From DAOUJI01 sp965237875 (GTDB lineage: Bacteria; Chloroflexota; Dehalococcoidia; Lucifugimonadales; JAGWBF01), in the NCBI GenBank assembly GCA_965237875.1, contig CBDEGP010000001.1, forward strand, positions 124,001 to 188,000: 64,000 nt of DNA, read 5' to 3'. This document shows positions 24,987 through 33,311 of this stretch, one piece after another. Below the pieces are notes generated by a model. It had not been told where the DNA came from. It saw nothing but the letters and a program-made list of their open reading frames with translations, and did not search any database. Position 1 is the first letter of the stretch, and the number at the start of each line of letters is the position of its first letter. The position numbers and the translations under genes were made by a program.

Positions 24987-26159
24987 TCAAACGACCCTTA
25001 TGAGGTTATAGGTGTATTTGAACAGCTTGAAGGCCTCCTTCACGAAGGTCAAAGGCCCCACGGGTTTGTCGGGTGTGACGTGGGAAAAGAAGGAGAACTC
25101 GGTCCGGTGAAGTTCAACCCTTCCCTCTACGGCGTCCCCAAGGCGTCGGGACTCCTCGGAGGGCACGGCGTCGTCTTCCCTGTCGTGGGCGATCAGCAGC
25201 TTGGCTCGAAGACCGTCAATGGCGGCGCTGGGCGAGATGCGGTCCAGGTCCCGGAGCAGACCGGAAGGAAGCAGCGCAATCAGGGCCTGGGCTTCTTCTA
25301 TGCTCAGGCGTTCGGCGTCGTCGGAAGCCGTGGCCGATCGCAGGAGTTTGTACGCCGCCTGCGCTCCCGGGGAGAGGGGTTCCGGCAGAGACGCTTCCGG
25401 GTCTCGCCGGACGAACATCCGGTCGAAGGCCTCCCGTTCTTCAGGGTCGGGAAGCCCTTCTATGATCTGGTTCACGAACACCCTCTCCGCAGCGGGTCTG
25501 GGGTCCCAGGGTTCCACAGCGCCGTTGTAGAAACTCTGTTTGGCGGCGATCTGAGCTAGAAGCTCTCTTACGTCGTAGTAGCCGCCGAAGGAGCTGACGA
25601 AGTCCACCTTGTCGCTGATGCGTTGGTCCGAGGCTGCGATCACTGCCAACGAGGCGCCCACGCAGAACCCTCCCAGACCCACCCTTTCAGGGTCCACGTA
25701 CTCCTGTTCCGCTAAGAACTGGAAGGCCCTTACCAAGTTGTCGGGCTCTTGCGGGTCTACTCTGTCCTGCATCATGCTGGGCGACCAGGGAATCATCACC
25801 GCGAACCCGGCCCTGGCCAGCCCCTCGCCCAGATTGACCACCCGGGCATCGTCCCTTGGAGCGGGGTTCACTCCCAGAAAGATCACCACTCCTGGCCTCG
25901 CGCTGTCTCCCGGTGTGCGGTAGACGTCCGCCACGCCGTTCCCGGAAGCAATGGGATAGACGACCTCCTGCCGTATGGGGTCGGGTGTAAACCATTCCTG
26001 GGGTTTGACGGGAACGGGCAGCGTTTGAATCACGAACAGAGCGGAGACCATGATGTCCTGGCCTTGGGGGGCTATTGCCAGATAGTTGGCGAATAGCAGC
26101 AGGAGCGCTCCGATGGACAGCGCTGTTCTTTTGGCGTAAAGCTTGATTAGCTGCCACAT
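24987..26159 (-). CDS. Membrane-anchored alpha/beta hydrolase, dienelactone-hydrolase type
   Basis: 390 residues. One N-terminal helix (about 12-30) probably anchors the protein. The hydrolase domain has the nucleophile elbow GLGGFCVGASLAV with C166, as in dienelactone hydrolases rather than serine esterases. The acid is likely in LLIAHDREDDAVPSEESRRL and the base in FSFFSHVTPDK. An insertion of about 90 residues after the nucleophile strand forms a lid. GGAG lies 8 nt before ATG. Substrate unknown. Confidence 0.8.
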   Translation of the reverse strand: MWQLIKLYAKRTALSIGALLLLFANYLAIAPQGQDIMVSALFVIQTLPVPVKPQEWFTPDPIRQEVVYPIASGNGVADVYRTPGDSARPGVVIFLGVNPAPRDDARVVNLGEGLARAGFAVMIPWSPSMMQDRVDPQEPDNLVRAFQFLAEQEYVDPERVGLGGFCVGASLAVIAASDQRISDKVDFVSSFGGYYDVRELLAQIAAKQSFYNGAVEPWDPRPAAERVFVNQIIEGLPDPEEREAFDRMFVRRDPEASLPEPLSPGAQAAYKLLRSATASDDAERLSIEEAQALIALLPSGLLRDLDRISPSAAIDGLRAKLLIAHDREDDAVPSEESRRLGDAVEGRVELHRTEFSFFSHVTPDKPVGPLTFVKEAFKLFKYTYNLIRVV

Positions 26160-26261
26160 AGACGCGTCTCCGCAAGCGCCGGTGAGACAATTCTAACACT
26201 CCGCCCCGAGAGGCGTTGCAGGGTCTTTCGATAGTTAGATGCCTTGTTTACCCCGTTCACC

Positions 26262-26312
26262 CCGTTCGCGGTGAGCCTGTCGAACCGCCCTTCACACGCT
26301 CAGGCCGAACGG
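26262..26312. repeat. Imperfect palindromic repeat, REP-like
   Basis: CCGTTCG...CGAACGG arms enclose related inner sequences (GTGAGCCTGTCGAA and its partner), giving an imperfect hairpin of about 50 nt. It lies in the 314-bp gap (26160-26473) between the divergent hydrolase and PHP genes, where I see nothing else certain. Confidence 0.5.
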
Positions 26313-26473
26313 AAAGAAAGGAGGGACCTGAGATAATCGAAAGGCCCTGGGGGCGTGGCGTTCAAGCGGCATTGAGCAATTGGAGTCTCTGATGTATAAA
26401 GTATGGAGTTGACCCCGGCGACGGCAGGATGACGGTCGGCGCCGATTTTCCGGGGCGGCGGTACGGAGGAGCG

Positions 26474-27145
26474 ATGTACGATTTTCACACCCACACCTTC
26501 CTCAGCGACGGCGTGTTGTCGCCTGTTGAGCTTATACGGCGGGCGGTCGTGCGCGGCTACAAGGGCATGGCCGTTACGGACCACGTGGGCCCCGGCAATC
26601 TGGAGTACGTGCTGAATACACTGATCACCGACTGTAAGATGGGGTCGTCCCGGTGGGACATTCAGGTCTTGCCCGGCGTTGAAATTACCCACGTGCCCAG
26701 AGACGACATAGATATGGTGGCCCGAGCCGCCAAGGAAATGGGCGCCAGGATAGTGGTGGTCCACGGAGAGACCCCCGTCGAGCCGGTGGAACCCGGGACC
26801 AACAGGGCCGCGATAAGCTCCGACGCCGTGGACGTTCTGGCCCACCCCGGATTGATCGAACTGGACGACGCACGTCTGGCGGCCGAGAGGGGCGTTTATC
26901 TGGAGGTGTCAGCCCGCAGGGGTCACAGCTTGGCCAACGGCCACGTGGTGAAGGTCGCACAGGAAGCGGGTGCGTTGACCGTGCTGGACTCGGACGCCCA
27001 CAGCCCGGAGGACCTGCTTACTGATGAGCTCCGGGAGAAGGTGGCTTTGGGCGCAGGCCTTTCGCCGGAACAGGCGCAAACACTATTGGAGCGCAACCCG
27101 ATCAGCTTGCTCAAGAAACTGGGAGCGAGCGTTGTGCCGGGGTAG
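26474..27145 (+). CDS. PHP-domain phosphoesterase
   Basis: 223 residues. Metal-binding motifs of the PHP fold are present: DFHTHTFLSDG (H5, H7), AVTDHVG (about 36-42), GVEITHV, VVVHGETP, VLAHPGLIE and the terminal LDSDAHSPEDL. Stand-alone PHP proteins act as histidinol or other phosphoesterases. The start at ATG 26474 is set by the GGAGGAG just upstream; the frame is open 15 codons further but without a ribosome site. Substrate not determined. Confidence 0.88.
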   Translation: MYDFHTHTFLSDGVLSPVELIRRAVVRGYKGMAVTDHVGPGNLEYVLNTLITDCKMGSSRWDIQVLPGVEITHVPRDDIDMVARAAKEMGARIVVVHGETPVEPVEPGTNRAAISSDAVDVLAHPGLIELDDARLAAERGVYLEVSARRGHSLANGHVVKVAQEAGALTVLDSDAHSPEDLLTDELREKVALGAGLSPEQAQTLLERNPISLLKKLGASVVPG

Positions 27146-27156
27146 CCTCAGAATGG

Positions 27157-27300
27157 CTAGGAAGCTTTGCCGATGCGGAACACCTTAGTGCCGCAGGCAG
27201 GGCAAGAACCTTGTGTGGCGGGCCTGCCGTTCTTCAACGTAACCTGCTGTGGATTGCTGATTTCTCTTTTTCCCCTGCACTTGAAGCAATAAGCTTCCAT
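27157..27300 (-). CDS. DUF5679 mini zinc-ribbon protein
   Basis: 47 residues: MEAYCFKCRGKREISNPQ, then LKNGRPATQGSCPACGTKVF and a short end. Two CxxC knuckles (C5/C8 and C33/C36) would hold one zinc. The KNGRPA(T)xGxCPxCGTK pattern is that of DUF5679, a family I associate with Chloroflexota, often near topA. GGAGGGG lies 4 nt before ATG and a strong promoter lies upstream. Function unknown. Confidence 0.82.
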   Translation of the reverse strand: MEAYCFKCRGKREISNPQQVTLKNGRPATQGSCPACGTKVFRIGKAS

Positions 27301-27340
27301 CTCACCCCTCCACGAGAACACGCTTAGCTTTTAATCCAAA

Positions 27341-27368
27341 AATATACTTGGCGAATGGCGTTTGTCAA
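27341..27368 (-). promoter_or_regulatory. Promoter of the DUF5679 gene
   Basis: On the minus strand a perfect TTGACA (27363-27368), 16-nt spacer and TATATT (27341-27346); the coding start is about 41 nt further. Confidence 0.65.
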
Positions 27369-27400
27369 TACTGAGGGGGCGCCGATTGCCGTTTTGCTTG

Positions 27401-28354
27401 TCATCCAACCTGTGCAGGTGCGAAGATGGAGGGCGAATCTAGTTGGAAAACTTTGTACGGCCTCCACTGGTTATTGGGCTTGTCGTAGACGACGACGGCG
27501 AGGAACCGTCCATCGGAGTCGTATGCCCGGAACTTTTCCATGTATCCCGCCGTAACCGCTATTTGAGGCGATGCATTTATCGGCTGGCCGTTTTTCAGGA
27601 ACCTCTCGGCTGACTTGCCGACTTCGACGCTTTTCATGTCCAAAAGAGCGAAATCGATGGGCAGCAGGTGTTTGGACACACCCTCTGAGGACCCCTCGGA
27701 AGACTCAAGGTCCGCCATTCTTACGCTGTCATCGGAGGTGAAGGGCCCCGCTTTCAGCCTTATGAGCCTGCCAAGGTACGCGAAACAACCCAGGCGTTCC
27801 CCCAGGTCGTGGGCAATCGACCGCATATAGGCCCCGCGGCCGCTCTCAACCCTGACGGTCACTATGGGAGGAGCAAAATCCAGGACGTCGGTGCGGGAAA
27901 TCTCCACCTTTCTGGGTTCACGCTCCACTTCCACACCGGCCCTGGCCAACTGATAGAGGCGTTTCCCGTCCACTTTCAGCGCGCTGTACATGGGCGGCGC
28001 CTGGTCTATCAGGCCGTGAAAGTCCTCCAGAGCCCGGTGTATGGTTTCCAGGGTGACGCCCGAATAGTCGCCCTCCTTGGTTATTTCTCCCTCGGCGTCG
28101 TAGGTCGCGGTGGCGGCTCCCAGCCTGATCTCCATCAGGTATTCCCGGGGGCCGTCCACGAGGAATTCCATAAGCCGGGTCGCCTGGCCTAAACAGATGG
28201 GAAGGACCCCTTCGGCCAGGGGATCAAGGGTGCCTCCATGTCCCACCCGTTTCTTCTGCCCGGTGAGCCTCTTGACCATGCGGACCGCGTCCATGGACGT
28301 GGGGCCGCTGTCTTTGTACAGGTTCAGGAAGCCGTTGATCTTGTTCTTTTCCAT
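27401..28354 (-). CDS. truB: tRNA pseudouridine-55 synthase
   Basis: 317 residues. TruB makes pseudouridine 55 in the T-arm of tRNAs. The catalytic Asp is D44 in VGHGGTLDPLAEGVLP; GFLNLYKDSGPTSMDAVRMV at the start and the RGAYMRSIAHDLGERLG block (about 180-196) are characteristic. The C-terminus carries a short PUA-like extension. Last gene of the nusA operon, 20 bp after rbfA. Confidence 0.95.
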   Translation of the reverse strand: MEKNKINGFLNLYKDSGPTSMDAVRMVKRLTGQKKRVGHGGTLDPLAEGVLPICLGQATRLMEFLVDGPREYLMEIRLGAATATYDAEGEITKEGDYSGVTLETIHRALEDFHGLIDQAPPMYSALKVDGKRLYQLARAGVEVEREPRKVEISRTDVLDFAPPIVTVRVESGRGAYMRSIAHDLGERLGCFAYLGRLIRLKAGPFTSDDSVRMADLESSEGSSEGVSKHLLPIDFALLDMKSVEVGKSAERFLKNGQPINASPQIAVTAGYMEKFRAYDSDGRFLAVVVYDKPNNQWRPYKVFQLDSPSIFAPAQVG

Positions 28355-28374
28355 CCGTCTAAAAGGTTGAAGCC

Positions 28375-28722
28375 CTAACCGGTTGGGTTAGCCTGATCAA
28401 TCAGCTGAGAAATATGACTGGCCTCATCCAAGGACTCGTCCAGCACCAGTTCCAACGTGGGTATGTGCCTCAGCCGGAGGCGGCCCCTGAGTTCTCGACG
28501 AATGAACCCCAAGCCCGACCGGATGCCGTTGAGCACGGTCTCCTTCCGGTCCTGCTGCGCAAAGACGGATACGTGGACCCGGGCGTGGCTCAGGTCCACG
28601 GAGGTGTCCACGTAAGTGACGCTGACGACGCCGCCGAGGCGGGGGTCGTTCAACTCCTTGGAAATCAGGTCGCTGATCTCCTGGCGCAACAATCCATTGA
28701 TGCGGTCGATGCGTCTGGTCAT
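28375..28722 (-). CDS. rbfA: Ribosome-binding factor A
   Basis: 115 residues of a KH-like fold. RbfA helps mature the 30S 5' domain. Typical features are RIDRINGLLRQEISDLISKE at the start, DPRLGGVVSVTYVDTSVDL and the end LRHIPTLELVLDESLDEA. Lies between infB and truB, the usual order in bacteria. Confidence 0.95.
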   Translation of the reverse strand: MTRRIDRINGLLRQEISDLISKELNDPRLGGVVSVTYVDTSVDLSHARVHVSVFAQQDRKETVLNGIRSGLGFIRRELRGRLRLRHIPTLELVLDESLDEASHISQLIDQANPTG

Positions 28723-28775
28723 AGGAGGCTTTCCTCTCGGGGGATGGAGGTCAAGAAGAAGCTGGCGAAGGCCGC

Positions 28776-30620
28776 TTAGGCCCGGCCCTTTTCCATGCGG
28801 TATGTCTCGATGGTGTCGCCCTCCTCAAATTGGGTGAAGCTGGCGACTCCTATTCCACACTCGAAACCTGCATTCATCTCGTTGACTTCATCTTTGAAAT
28901 GGCGGAGGCTGGCGACAGTCCCTTCAAATACCTTCTGTCCCTTCCTCAGGACGCGCACCATGGCGTTCCGGTTAATTCTTCCGTCGGTGACCATGCATCC
29001 TGCGATGTTCTGGCCCCGTCTGCCGATGGAGAAGACGGCCCGCACCTCGGCATGGCCCACGACTACTTCCCGTTGGGTGGCTTCCAGAATGCCTTGAAGC
29101 GCTTTTTCGATGTCCTCGACCAGGTGGTAGATGATGCCGTAATGGCGTATTTCCACCCCTTCCCGCTCGGCCAGGCGGTCAACGCCCTGCTGGGTGGTGG
29201 TGGAGAACCCGAGCACGATGGCGTCGGAGGCCGCAGCCAGAAGAATGTCACTGTCGGTGACAGAGCCGCTGCTGGCATGGAGTATTCGGACGCGGGCCTT
29301 TTCGTCGTTCAGCCTCTCAAGAGAGCCGACAACCGCCTCTACACTGCCCTGGACGTCAGCCTTGATGACCAGATTCAGGTCCTTGGTCTCGCCCAAATCG
29401 ATGCGTGTCTGGAGCTCCTCCAATGTCAGAGCCCGCGCCGCCGACCTGCCGGCCTCTTTTTCTTGCTGGCGGGACTCAGCCCGGCGCCGCGCAGAGCGTT
29501 CATCCGGGGCGGTCAAGAAGGGGTCTCCGGCTTCAGGCAATGAGCCAAAGCCCATCAACTCCACGGGAAAAGCAGGCGGCGCCTCCGCCACGCGTTGCCC
29601 CAAATCGTTGGACATGGCCCGCACACGGCCATAGGAGGAACCGGCGACTATGTAGTCGCCCACCCGGAGAGTGCCGCTCTGGACCAGCAGGGTGGCCAGT
29701 GGGCCGCGGTTCCGGTCCAGCTTGGCTTCTACGACCACGCCTGAAGCCTTCCGTTCCGGGTCGGCTTTCAGGTCAGCGATTTCAGCGACCAGCAGGAGGT
29801 TTTCCAGCAGGTCGTCGATGCCGTCTCCCTGAATGGCGGACATGGGCACGGATATGACGTCTCCGCCCCAGTCTTCGAATACGAGCCCTCGCTCTCCCAA
29901 CTGGCGTTTGACGCGATCGGGGTCGGAGTCGGGGCGGTCCATCTTGTTTATGGCGACGATTATCGGCACGTGGGCGGCTTTGGCGTGGTCCAGGGCTTCT
30001 ATAGTTTGGGGCATGACTCCGTCATCGGCGGCCACCACCAGAATGGCGATGTCGGTGACGCTGGCGCCCCGGGCCCTGATGGCAGTGAACGCTTCGTGGC
30101 CCGGAGTGTCCAGGAAGGTGATTCTCCGGTCGTTGTAGTCGACCTGATATGCGCCGATATGCTGGGTGATCTGGCCCACTTCTCCCTGGGCCACTCGGCT
30201 CTGGCGTATCGTGTCCAAAAGGGTGGTCTTGCCGTGGTCGACGTGCCCTAGGATGGTGACGACAGGAGGGCGGCCGACCAGCTTGTCAGGGTCAACGACG
30301 TCAACGCTTACCGTTTCGGGGGCGGCGCTTTCGCCGGTCTCCTGTTCGGGTCTGGTGCGGACTCCAAGGGCGGACGCCACCAGCGCCCCAATCTCGTAGT
30401 CGATGATCTGGTTCATGGAGGCCATAATGCCGTTGCGCATCAGCTGCTTGATGGTGTCTATGGAGCTTATCCCCGTAAGCTCCGAAAGGCGTTTTACAGA
30501 CAGGGTTGGGGGGAGCTCCACGACTCTGGGAGCGGTCTTACGCTGCCTGGGCCTCCGCTCGGTCGTCTGAGCGCCGGGGTCGTCCGTCGCCACTGTTCGT
30601 TGCAGGCTCTCAGTGCTCAT
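28776..30620 (-). CDS. infB: Translation initiation factor IF-2
   Basis: 614 residues, a short form without the long N-terminal extension of E. coli. IF-2 is the GTPase that positions initiator tRNA. The IF2_N domain is at about 40-90 (VKRLSELTGISSIDTIKQL); the G domain follows with GHVDHGKTTLLD, DTPGHEAF and NKMD. Domains II-IV complete the protein. GGAGAGGAG precedes ATG; the start overlaps the end of ylxR by 4 bp. Confidence 0.97.
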   Translation of the reverse strand: MSTESLQRTVATDDPGAQTTERRPRQRKTAPRVVELPPTLSVKRLSELTGISSIDTIKQLMRNGIMASMNQIIDYEIGALVASALGVRTRPEQETGESAAPETVSVDVVDPDKLVGRPPVVTILGHVDHGKTTLLDTIRQSRVAQGEVGQITQHIGAYQVDYNDRRITFLDTPGHEAFTAIRARGASVTDIAILVVAADDGVMPQTIEALDHAKAAHVPIIVAINKMDRPDSDPDRVKRQLGERGLVFEDWGGDVISVPMSAIQGDGIDDLLENLLLVAEIADLKADPERKASGVVVEAKLDRNRGPLATLLVQSGTLRVGDYIVAGSSYGRVRAMSNDLGQRVAEAPPAFPVELMGFGSLPEAGDPFLTAPDERSARRRAESRQQEKEAGRSAARALTLEELQTRIDLGETKDLNLVIKADVQGSVEAVVGSLERLNDEKARVRILHASSGSVTDSDILLAAASDAIVLGFSTTTQQGVDRLAEREGVEIRHYGIIYHLVEDIEKALQGILEATQREVVVGHAEVRAVFSIGRRGQNIAGCMVTDGRINRNAMVRVLRKGQKVFEGTVASLRHFKDEVNEMNAGFECGIGVASFTQFEEGDTIETYRMEKGRA

Positions 30621-30922
30621 ATCTCCTCTCCAACCTTCCCAACCTTCCCAGCCGCCAGCATGTGAAGCTGTGTGAGCAAGCCCTTTCTATCAAGCTGGAC
30701 CACGTCCCGCCGGAATGAGCGGGTCAACCGGGCTTTCGTCAGGCCTTTGGCCCAGCACGCCGGTTTACGGCAGAAGTAGGTGCCTCTTCCCGGCTCTTTC
30801 CCGGTCGGGTCCGGCGCCACTTCCCCGCCGGCGCCGATCACTATTCGGAGCAACTCCCTCTTGGGGAGCTTGGAGCTGCAGGAAGAGCATGACCGCAGGG
30901 GGACATGCTTCTTGTGAGTCAA
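30617..30922 (-). CDS. rnpM: YlxR (DUF448) RNA-binding protein, RnpM family
   Basis: 101 residues. The family, also called RnpM, binds RNA and was linked to RNase P in Bacillus. RSCSSCSSKLPKRELLRIV (about 10-28), DPTGKEPGRGTYFC and the second cysteine at CRKPAC give the expected pattern. TTG start (30920-30922) with GAGG 4 nt upstream. Sits between nusA and infB as usual. No YlxQ gene follows. Confidence 0.88.
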   Translation of the reverse strand: MTHKKHVPLRSCSSCSSKLPKRELLRIVIGAGGEVAPDPTGKEPGRGTYFCRKPACWAKGLTKARLTRSFRRDVVQLDRKGLLTQLHMLAAGKVGKVGEEI

Positions 30923-30937
30923 GGTGCCTCTATTGAG

Positions 30938-32566
30938 TTAGCCCTCCAGCTGCTGTCTGGCAGACCTGCCCCGGCCTCCGCTGCGGCCTCCGCCGCCGCC
31001 GCGCCCCCGTTTGCCCTTGCGGCCTGCTCTGCCTGAGCCGCGAGTGTCTCCTATTATGTCCTCGGCGAAACGTATCTGGCCTGTGCCGGCCACTGCAGGA
31101 AGGACTGGGACCGGGACCTTCCAGACGTCTTCGTCGCCGGAAGTCTCCTCCTCTTCCTCATCGTCGTCGGCTTGCTCGTCGTCTTCCTCAACGGCTAAGA
31201 GGGCCAACTCCTCCTCCGCGCTTAGCCTGGCGGCTTCTTGGACGGCGGCGGGAGCAGTGGCCTCCTCGGCTTGCTCGATGGCTTCCCCAACAGTCTCGAG
31301 GACCGGGGCTTCGGCTTCGGTGACGGCCTCTTCCATAGCCAGCGCCTGGGCCGCTTCTTCAACAATCTGTTCCGCTTCCGCGACGACGGCTTCCAGTTCC
31401 TCCGCCACAACGCCAATGGGTTCAGCTTCCGTCGCCGGGGCTTTCTCCACAGGGGCTCCGGCTTGTTTTTCCAGAGTGGCCGCCCTGGCGGCCTCTTCGA
31501 CATCGGACTGGCGCCGGGCTTTTATCTCTTCCCATTCGCTCATGCTCTTGATGTCCAGGCGGAAGTTCACCAGCTTTGCGGCGAGGCGTGCGTTCTGGCC
31601 TTCCTTGCCGATGGCCAGGGACAGTTGGCGTTCGGGCACAACGACAATGGCTGACTCATCCGGTCCGTTGGCGTCGACGTGGACCACCTCCGACGGGCTG
31701 AGGGCGTTGGCGATGAACACCCGCGGGTCCTTGTCCCAGCGGACCAGGTCGATCTTCTCGCCCTGGAGCTCGTTTACGATGCTCTGGATTCTGTTGCCGC
31801 GCATCCCGATGCAGGACCCTACGGGGTCTATTCCTTCCTGGCGGGACATCACCGCCACCTTGCTGCGGGAGCCGGCCTCCCTGGAAATGGCCTTGATCTC
31901 GACGATGCCGTTGTACACCTCGGGCACCTCGATCTCGAAGAGCCGTTTCAGCAGGTTCCTGCGGTTTCTGGAAACCAGTATTTCGGGGCCCTTGGCGCTG
32001 CGGCGCACTTCCAGAACGAAGAGCTTGAGCCGTTGGCCCTTTCTGTAGCGTTCGGTGGGAATCTGCTCCTCCGGGAGTAGGACCGCCTGGGCCCTGCCGA
32101 GGTCGATGATTATGACTCTGCCGGACTCGATCTGGTCGACGACCCCGGAGATCACGTCCCCTTCCCGGTCCTGGAACTCCGCATAGACCAGCTCACGCTC
32201 CACTTCCCGCAGTCTCTGAAGCACGACCTGTTTGGCTGTTTGCGCAGCTATGCGGCTGACCTGGTGGGGGAGCGCCTCGACTGCCAACTCATCCCCGACG
32301 GCTACGTCCGTTTTGACTTTCTGAGCTTCTTTGAGCAGGACCTCCCGCTTATCGTCCTCAATTTCGTCCACCACCGTCTTGGTGGCGTATACGTTCACCT
32401 CGCCGCTGTTCGGGTTCAGCTTGACGGATATATTCTGACCCATGACGAGGCTGTCCTTCTTGAAGGCCGACGCTAAGGCTACTTCTATAGCCTGCAGCAC
32501 CTGCTCTTTGGGCAGATGTCTCTCCGCCGCCAGCTGTGTCAACGCTATCAAAAAGTCGCTTTTCAA
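30938..32566 (-). CDS. nusA: Transcription termination/antitermination factor NusA
   Basis: 542 residues. NusA binds RNA polymerase and modulates pausing. The N-terminal domain (1-125), S1 domain (about 130-200) and two KH domains (about 225-345, VGSCIGMRGNRIQSIVNEL and LSLAIGKEGQNARLAAKLV) are intact. The rest is unusual: an Ala/Glu-rich acidic stretch of about 150 residues ending in an Asp/Glu run, then a Gly/Arg-rich basic tail (KRGRGGGGGRSGGRGRSAR). I place the start at TTG 32564-32566, giving the expected LKSDFLIALTQLAAE opening; a GGGGG site lies 6 nt upstream. rimP, normally upstream, is absent. Confidence 0.94.
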   Translation of the reverse strand: MKSDFLIALTQLAAERHLPKEQVLQAIEVALASAFKKDSLVMGQNISVKLNPNSGEVNVYATKTVVDEIEDDKREVLLKEAQKVKTDVAVGDELAVEALPHQVSRIAAQTAKQVVLQRLREVERELVYAEFQDREGDVISGVVDQIESGRVIIIDLGRAQAVLLPEEQIPTERYRKGQRLKLFVLEVRRSAKGPEILVSRNRRNLLKRLFEIEVPEVYNGIVEIKAISREAGSRSKVAVMSRQEGIDPVGSCIGMRGNRIQSIVNELQGEKIDLVRWDKDPRVFIANALSPSEVVHVDANGPDESAIVVVPERQLSLAIGKEGQNARLAAKLVNFRLDIKSMSEWEEIKARRQSDVEEAARAATLEKQAGAPVEKAPATEAEPIGVVAEELEAVVAEAEQIVEEAAQALAMEEAVTEAEAPVLETVGEAIEQAEEATAPAAVQEAARLSAEEELALLAVEEDDEQADDDEEEEETSGDEDVWKVPVPVLPAVAGTGQIRFAEDIIGDTRGSGRAGRKGKRGRGGGGGRSGGRGRSARQQLEG

Positions 32567-32577
32567 GTTATACCCCC

Positions 32578-32636
32578 TAGAGGGTTGCCCTCTATGGACT
32601 CGCTCATTTAACAACAAGCCCCGATGGGTTCGGGGC
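32578..32636 (-). promoter_or_regulatory. Structured nusA leader: two hairpins
   Basis: Read on the minus strand, GCCCCGA (32630-32636) pairs with TCGGGGC (32618-32624) and is followed by a TTGTTGTT stretch, like an attenuator. Next, TAGAGGG and CCCTCTA (32578-32594, 3-nt loop) form a hairpin that abuts the GGGGG ribosome site of nusA. The layout suggests control of readthrough or translation, possibly by NusA itself; that is inference. Confidence 0.45.
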
Positions 32637-32670
32637 CTGCGCACAAGGGGTCCAGAGGATTGTTGACTCT

Positions 32671-32700
32671 AGTATACCACCGGCCTGGGGCGGCTTGCAA
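32671..32700 (-). promoter_or_regulatory. Putative promoter of the nusA operon
   Basis: TTGCAA (32695-32700), 18-nt spacer, TATACT (32671-32676) on the minus strand, about 105 nt before the nusA start. It would drive nusA-ylxR-infB-rbfA-truB. Confidence 0.5.
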
Positions 32701-32762
32701 CCGTGGCCCTTTGGCCTTTGTCCGGCTATGCACAGGCCCCGAGGGAAGCGCCCGCCGCTCCC

Positions 32763-33311
32763 CTACGCTGGGCGTCTTGGCCGCCGGTGATTGCCGGACC
32801 GGATGTCCAGGCCCACCAGGCAGAGGTACAGAGCGCCGCCGGAGACGGCGGTCAGCAGATGGGGGTTGAGGCCGTTCGCAGCGGCTAGGCCGATTCCAAG
32901 GGCCCCTGCTCCGACTTCCACGGCAACGTAGACAAGGTGCAGCTGTCCGCCCAGGGTTATGCGGTCTCCGAGAAAGGTCCAGTCGATTTTCCTGACCCTG
33001 TTGCAGTGGAAGAAGTAACCCGCGGCGACTATTGGGCCAGCCAGTGCGCAGACGAGCATCCACGGCTCGAAACGGAGTTGTCCCAGGACCGCCAGCGCCA
33101 CGCCCACGTTTATCGCCGTGACGGCAACCGTGTTTCCATACCTGCCTGAGTAATATCCGAATGGACCCAGCAGGCGCGGGCTGCCGAGTTCCCGCCGCCG
33201 TTCCACGAACCAGGCCCGGCGGCTCTCCCAGCGGTGGACCGCCAGGTTGGCGCCCATGAAGGCCGCGTTAATGAGGACTGCGGCTGCTGCCGCGGCGCTC
33301 TCGTCGTTCAC
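32763..33311 (-). CDS. Unrecognised membrane protein
   Basis: 182 residues with about five hydrophobic segments (near 10-25, 55-75, 80-100, 125-150, 155-170). I start it at GTG 33309-33311, which overlaps the stop of the acyl-CoA synthetase gene by 4 bp (GTGA); upstream sequence in this frame is a shadow of that gene. LLGPFGYYSGRYGNTVAV and FFHCNRVRKIDWTFLG are among the loops. I do not recognise the family. Confidence 0.65.
   Translation of the reverse strand: MNDESAAAAAAVLINAAFMGANLAVHRWESRRAWFVERRRELGSPRLLGPFGYYSGRYGNTVAVTAINVGVALAVLGQLRFEPWMLVCALAGPIVAAGYFFHCNRVRKIDWTFLGDRITLGGQLHLVYVAVEVGAGALGIGLAAANGLNPHLLTAVSGGALYLCLVGLDIRSGNHRRPRRPA

Noticed and set aside
31011..32048. 345-residue plus-strand Ser/Ala-rich open frame
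   Set aside because: Mirror of the NusA acidic tail (Glu codons read as Ser/Leu on the other strand); not a gene.
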